Below, one piece after another: positions 1 to 8,056 of a stretch of 13,864 nucleotides of DNA (positions are counted from its first letter, which is position 1; each line of letters opens with the position of its first letter). The DNA lies in NCBI GenBank assembly GCA_910589485.1, contig CAJUSW010000019.1, forward strand, positions 1-13,864, in the 5' to 3' direction. Made by a program: the position numbers and the translations under genes. The DNA is from an uncultured Duncaniella sp. Its GTDB lineage: Bacteria > Bacteroidota > Bacteroidia > Bacteroidales > Muribaculaceae. The notes under the pieces are model-generated. The model made no database searches. It was given only the letters and a program-made list of their open reading frames with translations, and was not told the DNA's origin.

Positions 1-25
1 TGCTACAATACTAAAAAACGAATGA

Positions 26-48
26 CTCCCACCCGTGACGGGCAGGAG
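26..48 (-). terminator. Weak hairpin, possible terminator at left edge
   Basis: CTCC (26-29) pairs with GGAG (45-48) and CCCG (32-35) with CGGG (39-42), separated by a symmetric CA/CA internal loop and closed by TGA. Read on the minus strand the hairpin is followed, about 8 nt later, by six T (18-13), so it resembles a terminator for leftward transcription. No minus-strand gene is visible to its right, so its role is uncertain. Confidence 0.3.
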
Positions 49-61
49 CCATTATATCTAT

Positions 62-160
62 AAAAAAGATCTCTGGACCTCTGGTCTATAAATATGGTCT
101 AAAAATCTAATCCCTCTATACTTTCCCCTCTATACTTGATCTTTAGATCTCTGGTCTACC
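62..160. repeat. Cluster of short direct microrepeats
   Basis: Several 10-12 nt words recur: AGATCTCTGG at 67-76 and 145-154; CTCTGGTCTA at 79-88 and 149-158, with a shorter copy TGGTCTA at 95-101; and CCCTCTATACTT in tandem at 112-123 and 126-137 (14-nt period). The palindrome GATCTTTAGATC-like segment lies at about 138-149. The pattern looks like local duplication rather than an organised array; function is unknown. Confidence 0.55.
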
Positions 161-354
161 ACCTACCGAAAACTTTATATTCGATCCTCCTCGTTGCCAA
201 CCGGAAAAATCCGCGACCCGGATTTTGCGCCTCTCTCCTCGATATTTCCACCACTCTATGCTCCCCAAAAAGCTGAAATGATGCTTTTGGCTAAAAAACT
301 TTAACTGATGGGTATATAACTATGCAAAAGCGTGGAAATATGAGATGAAATTCG

Positions 355-362
355 TATCTTTG
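355..362 (+). promoter_or_regulatory. Bacteroidetes -7 promoter box for the metalloprotease
   Basis: TATCTTTG matches the Bacteroidetes -7 consensus TAnnTTTG exactly. The expected -33 TTTG, about 19-21 bp upstream, is weak (GTGG around 332-335). Transcription starting near 370 would give a leader of roughly 180 nt before the start codon at 551. Confidence 0.5.
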
Positions 363-390
363 CAAACAATTTATATATAACAGTGCGATT

Positions 391-517
391 GGCAGTATCA
401 TGGTTATCAGGCCTATTCTTTTCTCTCTCATGCACTGAATGTGATACTGTCCGGAAGAGTAAAAATTTTTAAGAGTGTGTCAGGGCTACGGCTGTATGGT
501 ATAATGGCCGAGCCTTG
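391..517 (+). promoter_or_regulatory. Structured 5' leader with two hairpins
   Basis: Two stems are visible between the promoter box and the metalloprotease start. In the first, GGCAGTATCA (391-400) pairs with TGATACTGTCC (442-452), eight perfect pairs plus two beyond a one-base bulge; its loop contains a 12-codon ORF (400-438, MVIRPILFSLMH). In the second, CAGGGCT (481-487) pairs with AGCCTTG (511-517) and CGGC (489-492) with GCCG (507-510), with A488 bulged. Neither stem is followed by a T run, so they are not simple terminators. The leader could be a cis-regulatory RNA, but no known riboswitch class was recognised. Confidence 0.4.
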
Positions 518-550
518 AAAAAACAAATCATATATTGACCGAAAGAAGAC

Positions 551-3214
551 ATGAAACTGATGCAAATGTTGATTGCCGCGGTAGTGCTTGGAGCCACATC
601 GTCGGCTCCGGCTTATGTCGGAGCAACGTCCGTGCAGGACGACAGCCGCAGCTTTCTTTTCTTTGGAAAAAAGAACAAGAAAAAAGGAGCCTCGGCCGAG
701 GGAGAATCCTCATCCAAGCCTGAAAAGACCCCTTATGAGAAAATCCTTACTGACAGTGCCACTGTGAGCAAGGGCATGTTCAATGTGATCCACAACGGGG
801 ATGACTACTATTTCGAGGTGCCCAAATCGCTTCTCGGACGCGACATGCTCATTGTCAACAAGCTCGTGAGAGTGCCTCTCGAGCTCAATGAAGCAGGCGT
901 AAACCGTGGCATAAACACCAGCAATCAGATGGTGCGTTTCGAGATGGACTCCAAAGGCAAGCGCCTGATGGTGCGCCAGGCCCGTCCGCGCCCCGTGGTT
1001 AACCCCGACGATGCCATTGCCCGCTCGGTGAGCGATAACTATGTGGATCCTCTCATCGCGTCAATGACGATCGAGTCCTACAACCCCGATTCAACAGCGG
1101 TGGTTGTCAAGGTAAATGATTTCTTCAATGGCAATAAGACCACTTTCGGCGACGTGTTCAACGACATCAATGTCGGCACCCCCGCCGTGAGCGACCTGTC
1201 GAGGATCGTAAATATAAAATCATTTGACAATAATGTGTATGCTCTCTCCGAGCTCACCACTCGTGTGAGCGAGCCGGGCGGATCAGTGAATCTCACTGTC
1301 GAGATCGGTTCGTCGATAGTGCTCCTTCCCGAGAAGCCCATGACCGGACGCTATTCCAATTCCAGAGTGGGATACTTCACCGAGTCGCTCGTGAAGTATG
1401 CCGACGACCAGCAGCGCGTAGGATCGCAGAATCTCATCACCCGTTGGCGTCTGGAACCGAAGCCCGAGGATATGGCCGACTACATGTCGGGAAAACTCGT
1501 TGAGCCGGCCAAGCCCATCGTGTTCTATCTCGATCACGCCGTTCCCGTGAAGTGGCGTCCCTACATCAAGCAAGGTATCCTCGACTGGCAGAAGGCATTC
1601 GAGAAAGCCGGTTTCAAGAACGCCATCACCGTGGGCGAATTGCCCGAGGGGGAGAATGTGGATGAGAACGACATCAATTATTCGGTGCTCACCTATGCCG
1701 CATCGCGTAAATCCAATGCTATGGGCCCCTCAATCACCGACCCCCGCTCGGGCGAGATCATCGAGGCCGACATAGTGTGGTGGCACAATGTGGTGGATAT
1801 GCTTCGCGACTGGATCGTGGTGCAGACCGGAGCTGTGGATCCCCGTGTGCAGGGTCCCGTGCTCCCCGACGAAGTGATGGGCGATGCCATGCGTTTCGTG
1901 GCATGCCATGAGGTGGGCCATTCGCTCGGCCTGCGTCACAACATGATCGCGTCGAGCTGCGTTCCCACCGACTCCCTGCGTTCCGAGAGCTACACATCCA
2001 AGCTCAACGGCACAGCGGCCTCCATCATGGACTATGCCCGTTTCAACTATGTGGCACAGCCCGGTGACGGTGTGAAAGTGCTCACTCCCAATCTCGGCCC
2101 TTACGACCTCATGGCCATCGAGTACGGCTACCGCTGGTATCCTTACGGCAGTGCCGAGGCTGAGTATCCTCAACTCATGAAATTTCTCGACCGCCACGAT
2201 TCCCCCATCTACCGTTACAGCGAGGCTCAGGGACAGCGTGATGCCGTGGATCCCCGCGCGCTCACCGAGGATCTCGGCGACGACAATATCAAGGCCGCCC
2301 GTTACGGAATAGCCAATCTCAAGCGCGTGGTGCCGCAGATAGTGAAGTGGACCACCACCGGCGAGGCCGGACAGAACTATGATGATGCCTCCAATCTGTA
2401 TGGAGCCGTCCTCGGACAATGGAACCGTTTCATGTACCATGTGCTCACCAGCGTGGGTGGCATCTACGTCGACAATACCAATGTGGGATCAGGAAAGAAA
2501 ACCTACACCTTCGTAGAGAAGGACCGTCAGCGCGACGCCGTGAAATTCCTCATTGACGAGGCATTCACTTATCCTGAATGGCTGTATGATGCCGACGTGA
2601 CCAATTACACTTACATGGTGCAGAACACCCCCGTAGGACGCATCGAGCAGGCACCTTCGTTCCTCCTTTCCAACTATCAGAGCTACCTGTTGTGGGATCT
2701 TCTATCCAACGAACGCCTGATACGCATGATCGAGAACGAGGCCCACAACGGCAAGGATGCCTTCACCGCTGTCGAGATGGCCGATATGCTCCACAAGGGC
2801 ATATTCCGCTCTACCCTCCAGGGCCGCAAGCCCGACGTGAGGGAGCGTAACATGCAGAAGAATTATGTCGACGCACTCATCATCGCCGCATGTGAGCGTC
2901 AGGGCGTGAAGGATGGCGTGGCATTGCGCGAGGATAACGCGATGTTCGCTACGCTTCCCGGTGCCGATGTAAATTTCATGCCGTGTGGCCACCGTAACGC
3001 CATGGGCGAGCAGACATGTGCAGGGCGCACTCTCAATTTCTACAGCACCCAGGCCAACCGTGTGTCGGATGCCATATCCGTGAAGCGTGGCGAGCTCATG
3101 AAGATCAGGACGCTTCTCAAGGGTCAGCGCAATCATCCCGACACAGCATCGCGCTATCACTACAACGACCTGCTGATGCGAATCAACACCGCCCTCGGAC
3201 TCCCGCTTGAATAA
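551..3214 (+). CDS. Secreted zinc-dependent metzincin metalloprotease (DUF5118/DUF5117/DUF4953 type)
   Basis: This 887-residue protein is a predicted exported zinc peptidase. The N-terminus has a signal peptide (about residues 1-25), followed by a Lys-rich stretch (about 40-45) typical of these proteins. Around residues 57-110 there is a DUF5118-like segment (TPYEKI...), then a DUF5117-like region to about residue 290. The catalytic centre is the extended metzincin zinc site HEVGHSLGLRH at 453-463, where three His bind zinc and E454 is the catalytic base; the Met-turn SIMDY follows at 491-495 with M493. The length is normal for Bacteroidetes members. The start ATG at 551 follows an A-rich tract (GAAAGAAGAC), usual in this phylum. 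It appears monocistronic, with its own promoter and a hairpin after the stop. It is probably periplasmic or cell-envelope located; its substrate is unknown. Family call is firm, function beyond peptidase is not. Confidence 0.92.
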   Translation: MKLMQMLIAAVVLGATSSAPAYVGATSVQDDSRSFLFFGKKNKKKGASAEGESSSKPEKTPYEKILTDSATVSKGMFNVIHNGDDYYFEVPKSLLGRDMLIVNKLVRVPLELNEAGVNRGINTSNQMVRFEMDSKGKRLMVRQARPRPVVNPDDAIARSVSDNYVDPLIASMTIESYNPDSTAVVVKVNDFFNGNKTTFGDVFNDINVGTPAVSDLSRIVNIKSFDNNVYALSELTTRVSEPGGSVNLTVEIGSSIVLLPEKPMTGRYSNSRVGYFTESLVKYADDQQRVGSQNLITRWRLEPKPEDMADYMSGKLVEPAKPIVFYLDHAVPVKWRPYIKQGILDWQKAFEKAGFKNAITVGELPEGENVDENDINYSVLTYAASRKSNAMGPSITDPRSGEIIEADIVWWHNVVDMLRDWIVVQTGAVDPRVQGPVLPDEVMGDAMRFVACHEVGHSLGLRHNMIASSCVPTDSLRSESYTSKLNGTAASIMDYARFNYVAQPGDGVKVLTPNLGPYDLMAIEYGYRWYPYGSAEAEYPQLMKFLDRHDSPIYRYSEAQGQRDAVDPRALTEDLGDDNIKAARYGIANLKRVVPQIVKWTTTGEAGQNYDDASNLYGAVLGQWNRFMYHVLTSVGGIYVDNTNVGSGKKTYTFVEKDRQRDAVKFLIDEAFTYPEWLYDADVTNYTYMVQNTPVGRIEQAPSFLLSNYQSYLLWDLLSNERLIRMIENEAHNGKDAFTAVEMADMLHKGIFRSTLQGRKPDVRERNMQKNYVDALIIAACERQGVKDGVALREDNAMFATLPGADVNFMPCGHRNAMGEQTCAGRTLNFYSTQANRVSDAISVKRGELMKIRTLLKGQRNHPDTASRYHYNDLLMRINTALGLPLE

Positions 3215-3221
3215 TCATCAT

Positions 3222-3260
3222 TTCCGCCGGCACCGCCCGGCTGTGGCATGGCCGGCGGAA
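3222..3260 (+). terminator. Hairpin terminator after the metalloprotease
   Basis: TTCCGCCGGC (3222-3231) and GCCGGCGGAA (3251-3260) form a perfect 10-bp GC-rich stem with a 19-nt loop, starting 7 nt after the stop codon. The following bases (TTATACG) are only weakly T-rich, so termination may be partial and read-through into the Sus operon is possible. Confidence 0.6.
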
Positions 3261-3373
3261 TTATACGATATGCCAATGATAGGATCCCACGCTATATGCG
3301 TCACGGATATCCCCGCGACGGGGAAATGAATGATTGAATACACAATAATATAACTACAATTCTAATAGGTTTA

Positions 3374-6300
3374 ATGAAGAGATTTTTACTATCTAACCTT
3401 GTGGCCCTGATTTCAGTGGCGTTATGTTCGGTTGCCGCTTATGCGGCCGACAGGACTATCACGGGCGTAGTATATTCGTCGGACGATTCCGAGCCCCTGA
3501 TAGGCGCGTCGATCACCGTATCGCAGACCCAGCTGAAGGAGGCCGGAAGCAGCCTCAAGACTCTGGGCGTGGTGACCGATATCGACGGTAAGTTCTCGCT
3601 TACCATCCCCGACAAGGTTACAAGCATCGAATGTCGTTACGTGGGCTACAATCCGCGCACTATCGAACTTGTGCCGGGCGTTGACAACTATGATCTGGTG
3701 CTCGACCGTGCATCCGAGGTCCTCGCCGATGTGGTGGTGACCGGTTATCAGAATATCGAGAAACGCAAGCTCACAGCTTCTATCACCAAGGTGGATCTCG
3801 ACGACAGCAAGCTCGGATCCATCATGACTGTCGACCAGGCCCTGGCAGGTCAGGTGGCCGGACTTTCGGCCATACAGAGCAGCGGCTCGCCCGGCGCTCC
3901 CATGAAGATACGTATCCGCGGTACATCATCGCTCAACGGTACACAGGACCCCCTCTGGGTTATAGACGGTATTCCTGTCAACGGCACCGAAGTCCCCTCG
4001 ATGGAGGAACTCAAGGATATCGATAATCTTTACCAGTCATCCATAGCCGGTCTCAATCCCGCCGACATCGAGAGCATCACCGTACTGAAGGATGCCGCTG
4101 CGACCGCTATCTACGGTACACGCGCCGCCAACGGCGTTATCGTGGTCACCACCAAGAAGGGCCGTTCGGGTGCTCCCGAGATCAGCTTCTCTACACGCCT
4201 CACATATTCTCCCCGCCCCGACATTGACCGCCTGAATCTTCTCAATTCCGATGAGAAAGTCGATCTCGAGCTTGCATTGCTCGGCACCGACTACAATTAC
4301 CGCGAAGCCAAGGGTGGAGTTGCCCGCATCCTTAACGGTGCCGGCGTGATGTCGCTCTTCAAGAACGAGGGTTGGGATGCTCTTCCCGCCGAGGTGCAGA
4401 ACAGCATCAATGCCCTGCGCGGTATCACCACCGACTGGAACGACATCCTGTTCCGCGACACCTTCAACCAGGAATACAATCTGAGCCTTTCCGGCGGTAA
4501 CGACCGTGCCACCTATTACACCTCGCTCGGATTTCAGGAGGAGAACGGCAATGTGACCGGTGTCGACATGAACCGTCTCAGCCTCACCCTCAAGACCAAT
4601 TATAATGTGACCCGCCGCTTCAAGGTGGGAGCATCGGTGTTTGTCAACCACCGCAAGAACAATTCCTATATCACCGACAACGACGGATTCACTAATCCTG
4701 TCTACTATTCGCGCCGTGCCAACCCCTATCAGCTCCCCTTCGACGAAGAGGGCGGATATGTGTACGACACCGATATTCAGGGACGTGAGGACAGTGACCT
4801 CAAGTTCAACATATTTGAGGAGCGCAACAACACCAAGCGTACTCAGGAGACCACAGGCGTTACCGCCATGCTCGATGCGAGTCTGCGTTTCACCGACTAT
4901 CTGAAGGCCTACACTCAGGTAGGTTTCCAGCTCGATAATACCGAGACCCAGAGTTATGCGGCCGGCGAGACCTATGCCATGCGTAAGGAATTTTACCGCA
5001 CCGAAGTGATGGACAACACCGGCAACCGCGTGTCGTTCCTCCCCAATGGTGGCCGTCACATACAAAATAAGTCAACCAACAAGCAGCTCACCTGGAAAGG
5101 TCAGCTCGAGTATAACGACCGTCTCGGCGATGCCCATGAGCTGGAAGTGATGCTCGGCACCGAGTTGCGTCGCACATGGTATGACTACTTCTCCTCCACC
5201 GCCTACGGTTACGATCCCAAGACCCTCACCAACAAGCCAGTCATCTTCCCCAGCGAAGAGTGGGCCCGCCAGTTCCCGCTCCACACCGAGAGCGTGAGCG
5301 AGAATGCCTATGCATCCTTCTTCGCCACCGCGTCCTATACGCTCATGAGCCGTTACACCCTCGGCGGTAGTGTGCGTTTCGACGGTAGCGACCTTTACGG
5401 TGTTGCCAAGAAGTACCGCTTCCTGCCTCTCTACTCGTTCAGCGGATTGTGGCGTGCCAGCGACGAACCCTGGCTCAGAGAATCCACTGTGGTCAATAAT
5501 CTCGCTTTCCGAGCATCCTATGGTATCCAGGGTAACATCGACAAGAATACCTCATCGATGGTGATGGGTAACTACAACAATGCCTCGATACTCCCCGGCG
5601 TGACCGAGGATGTAATCGTGCTCGGCTCCGCCCCCAACCGCCGTCTGCGCTGGGAGAAGACCCACACGCTCAATGCCGGATTTGACATCTCGGTAGTCGA
5701 TAACGCAATTTCGCTCACCACCGATTACTACTATCGCAAGGGCAACGACCTCATAGCACTCAAGATGCTCCCCCTCGAGACCGGTTTCATGAGCTATATG
5801 GTCAACTGGGCCAGCATGCGCAACCAGGGTTTTGAAGTGGGACTCGCCACACGCAACATCGCCACCCGCGATTTCCGCTGGACCACTAATTTCAACCTTG
5901 CCTACAACGAGAACACCGTACTCCAGGAGACTGTGCCGTCCAACCAGACCACACCCTCACGCGAGGGCTATCCCGTCAACGCCATATTCGCCTACAAGAC
6001 CGCCGGACTCGATGATGAGGGCTACCCCCTGTTCCTGACCAAGGAAGGGGAGAAGGTCACCGCCCAGGAGTTCTTCAAGCTGAATGCCGCCGGAGCCTCC
6101 ACACTCACCGCCGAGGAGCAGCGCGACCTCTACACCTATATCGGATCAGGCGATCCGCTGTGGACCGGAGGTTTCATCAACAATTTCTCCTATCGTGACT
6201 TTGATCTCACCGTCAATTTCGCTTTCAATCTGGGCATGTACACCCGCATCCAGCCCTCCTACAGCTCCACATGGTTTGACCGCGGTATGAATATCAACCG

Positions 6301-6664
6301 TGACATCCTCGACCGCTGGACTCCCGAGAATACCGGCTCGACCTTCCCCGCGCTGTTGCCCGACAACGGTTATCGTTCGGCCGAGTATAAGAATTATTCC
6401 GAGTTCCAGACCTACTCCATGCTTGACACATGGGTGAAGAAGAGCAACTATTTCCGCATGCAGAGCCTGCGCCTGGCCTACAACGTGCCCCCGCGCCTGC
6501 TCGCTCCTCTCCACATGAGCATCCTCACCCTTGCTTTCGAGGCGAGAAACCTGTGGGTGTTCGGTTCAAGCTACAAAAACTCGCTTGATCCCGAGACGAT
6601 GGGTAACCCGTTCGCCCAGCCGATCCCCAAAACCTATACATTCAGTCTCAATGTCAAGTTCTGA
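3374..6664 (+). CDS. SusC/RagA-type TonB-dependent outer-membrane transporter
   Basis: This 1096-residue protein is a SusC-family outer-membrane barrel that imports oligosaccharides using TonB energy and pairs with the SusD-type lipoprotein encoded just downstream. Residues 1-25 form a signal peptide ending AYA-A. Residues about 27-112 are a carboxypeptidase-regulatory-like beta domain (TITGVVYSSDDSEPLIGASI). A TonB-box-like segment (ADVVVTGYQ) lies near 118-126. The plug domain follows, with family motifs IRIRGTSSLNG (179-189), PLWVIDGIPVNG (193-204) and VLKDAAATAIYGTRAANGVI (237-256). The rest is the beta-barrel, ending in the aromatic C-terminus SLNVKF. There is no N-terminal STN domain, so direct ECF-sigma/anti-sigma signalling through this protein is unlikely. 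It heads an operon; the next gene starts 29 nt after its stop. No convincing promoter box was found immediately upstream. Substrate cannot be read from the sequence. Confidence 0.96.
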   Translation: MKRFLLSNLVALISVALCSVAAYAADRTITGVVYSSDDSEPLIGASITVSQTQLKEAGSSLKTLGVVTDIDGKFSLTIPDKVTSIECRYVGYNPRTIELVPGVDNYDLVLDRASEVLADVVVTGYQNIEKRKLTASITKVDLDDSKLGSIMTVDQALAGQVAGLSAIQSSGSPGAPMKIRIRGTSSLNGTQDPLWVIDGIPVNGTEVPSMEELKDIDNLYQSSIAGLNPADIESITVLKDAAATAIYGTRAANGVIVVTTKKGRSGAPEISFSTRLTYSPRPDIDRLNLLNSDEKVDLELALLGTDYNYREAKGGVARILNGAGVMSLFKNEGWDALPAEVQNSINALRGITTDWNDILFRDTFNQEYNLSLSGGNDRATYYTSLGFQEENGNVTGVDMNRLSLTLKTNYNVTRRFKVGASVFVNHRKNNSYITDNDGFTNPVYYSRRANPYQLPFDEEGGYVYDTDIQGREDSDLKFNIFEERNNTKRTQETTGVTAMLDASLRFTDYLKAYTQVGFQLDNTETQSYAAGETYAMRKEFYRTEVMDNTGNRVSFLPNGGRHIQNKSTNKQLTWKGQLEYNDRLGDAHELEVMLGTELRRTWYDYFSSTAYGYDPKTLTNKPVIFPSEEWARQFPLHTESVSENAYASFFATASYTLMSRYTLGGSVRFDGSDLYGVAKKYRFLPLYSFSGLWRASDEPWLRESTVVNNLAFRASYGIQGNIDKNTSSMVMGNYNNASILPGVTEDVIVLGSAPNRRLRWEKTHTLNAGFDISVVDNAISLTTDYYYRKGNDLIALKMLPLETGFMSYMVNWASMRNQGFEVGLATRNIATRDFRWTTNFNLAYNENTVLQETVPSNQTTPSREGYPVNAIFAYKTAGLDDEGYPLFLTKEGEKVTAQEFFKLNAAGASTLTAEEQRDLYTYIGSGDPLWTGGFINNFSYRDFDLTVNFAFNLGMYTRIQPSYSSTWFDRGMNINRDILDRWTPENTGSTFPALLPDNGYRSAEYKNYSEFQTYSMLDTWVKKSNYFRMQSLRLAYNVPPRLLAPLHMSILTLAFEARNLWVFGSSYKNSLDPETMGNPFAQPIPKTYTFSLNVKF

Positions 6665-6693
6665 TAATCTCTCACACTCTTAGAATCCAAGAA

Positions 6694-8022
6694 ATGAAAA
6701 AGACCCTATTATATACGCTCGTGGCATCGCTCATGGTGATGCTGAGCGCATGTGACGACTATCTGGACATCAAGCCGGTGGGAAAGGTGATCCCCACCAC
6801 CGCCCAGGAGTTCCGCTCACTGCTCACCGAGGCTTACGTCACCGTGCCTGACGACCGCGGTCTCGCCTCGTTCCGTAGCGACGAGATTCTTCTCGATCCC
6901 ACCATGTCGAGCAACGACATCGAGTCCTATTTCGACATATGGACATGGAATGACAACGGAGCCGGCGAGAACACTGCCTCATTCTCCTGGCGACAGTTCT
7001 ATCATGTGCTGTTCATCGCCAACTATGTGATCGAGCAGCAGGATGCCATCACCGACGGCACTGTGGCCGAGATCCGCCAGATGGTGGGCGAGTCCTACAT
7101 GCTCAGAGCCTATATGCACTTCGTGCTCGCCAACCTTCACGCTCCGGCCTACACCAAGTGCGATCCCGCCACCACCAAGGCTGTGCCCCTCAAGCTCGAC
7201 AGCGACGTGGAGTCGACCCTCACCCGCTCGATGCTTGGCGACATCTACGCCTCGATCGTAAGCGACCTCGATTCGGCTGAGGAGTATATCAATGTGGACA
7301 CCTGGGATCCCGGCTATAACTACCGTTTCAACAAACTAAGCGTCGATGCCCTCCGTTCGCGTGTGTATCTCTATATGGGCAAATGGGATGAGAGCCTTGC
7401 GGCCGCCAAGAGAGTTCTTGCCGTCAACAATCAGCTCAGCAATGTCTCCACCACATTGCCCAACGCCTACAATTCGGTGGAGAACATCGTGGCTCTGGAG
7501 CAGGTGATGAATTCTCAGTATGCCCGCACCATCAAGGTCAACCGTGACTTCTTCCAGCTCTACGAGACCCCCGACCTGCGCCGTCGTGCTTACTACAAGC
7601 GCATCACCACTTCCAACACCATACTCATAAAGGGCGGTAGCAACACCTATTCCTGCACCCTGCGCACCGGCGAGATGTATCTCAATGCGGCCGAGAGCGC
7701 ATGGCAGACAGGCGACTATGACGAGGCCGTCAACTACCTCCTCCAGTTGCAGCGTTCGCGCTACTCCACCGCATCCTATCCCATGAAAGAGGAGGAAGTG
7801 AAGGGATTCTCTCACGACCGTTTGCTCGAGGAGATCTATCTCGAACGCGCCCGCGAGCTGGCGTTCGAGGGACACAGGTGGTTTGACCTGCGCCGCACCA
7901 CCCAGCCCCGCATCGTGCGCAAGTTCCGTGCCGACGAGTATGTGCTCGAGGCCGGTGACAGCCGTTACACCATCCCCATTCCTTCCGAAGCTATCGAGGC
8001 CAATCCTTCATTGGCCCAGTGA
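6694..8022 (+). CDS. SusD/RagB-family surface glycan-binding lipoprotein
   Basis: This 442-residue protein is the partner of the SusC-type transporter and would sit as a lid on the barrel, capturing glycan. It has a lipoprotein signal peptide with lipobox LSAC and lipidated Cys20, followed by acidic DDYLD, consistent with Bacteroidetes surface export. The N-terminal segment (CDDYLDIKPVGKVIPTT) and the TPR-like helical region are typical of SusD-like domains. The C-terminal signature EEIYLERARELAFEGHRWFD lies near residues 378-398, and the protein ends IPIPSEAIEANPSLAQ, the usual family terminus without the short tail many homologues carry. At 442 residues it is on the short side for the family (many are 500-600), suggesting a compact binding face. 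It lies 29 nt after the SusC gene and 34 nt before the propeller gene, indicating one transcript. Confidence 0.95.
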   Translation: MKKTLLYTLVASLMVMLSACDDYLDIKPVGKVIPTTAQEFRSLLTEAYVTVPDDRGLASFRSDEILLDPTMSSNDIESYFDIWTWNDNGAGENTASFSWRQFYHVLFIANYVIEQQDAITDGTVAEIRQMVGESYMLRAYMHFVLANLHAPAYTKCDPATTKAVPLKLDSDVESTLTRSMLGDIYASIVSDLDSAEEYINVDTWDPGYNYRFNKLSVDALRSRVYLYMGKWDESLAAAKRVLAVNNQLSNVSTTLPNAYNSVENIVALEQVMNSQYARTIKVNRDFFQLYETPDLRRRAYYKRITTSNTILIKGGSNTYSCTLRTGEMYLNAAESAWQTGDYDEAVNYLLQLQRSRYSTASYPMKEEEVKGFSHDRLLEEIYLERARELAFEGHRWFDLRRTTQPRIVRKFRADEYVLEAGDSRYTIPIPSEAIEANPSLAQ

Positions 8023-8056
8023 CAAGCTTATCTTCACGTTCTAAAAACTATCCAGA

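Larger units (their letters stand above)
1..550. other. Gene-free upstream region with repeats, hairpins and leader
   Basis: No convincing protein-coding gene is visible here. From left to right it contains a hairpin at 26-48, a cluster of short direct repeats at about 62-160, a hairpin with an 8-bp stem (206-213 with 219-226), a bulged hairpin (265-273 with 283-290), a promoter-like box at 355-362 and a structured leader running to the start codon at 551. Base composition is more A+T-rich and less codon-like than the genes that follow. No tRNA or rRNA was recognised in this stretch. Confidence 0.6.

Noticed and set aside
62..160. Microrepeats as a CRISPR array
   Set aside because: Repeat words are only 10-12 nt, of different kinds and irregularly spaced; there are no uniform spacers and no cas genes.
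206..226. AAAATCCG/CGGATTTT hairpin as a terminator
   Set aside because: The T bases on the minus strand are mostly within the stem and no gene points into it, so it is only noted as a structure.
1730..2440. 236-codon open frame on the minus strand inside the metalloprotease
   Set aside because: It overlaps the zinc-site region of a clear metzincin and shows no signal, motif or promoter of its own.
3310..3324. TCCCCG-CGA-CGGGGA hairpin as a second terminator
   Set aside because: The 6-bp stem has a three-base loop and is followed by AAATGAATG rather than a T run; it may be a leader element, but nothing more can be supported.
4037..5065. 342-codon open frame on the minus strand inside the SusC gene
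   Set aside because: It is fully antisense to a confident SusC-family gene, its translation resembles no family, and long antisense frames are expected with this codon use.
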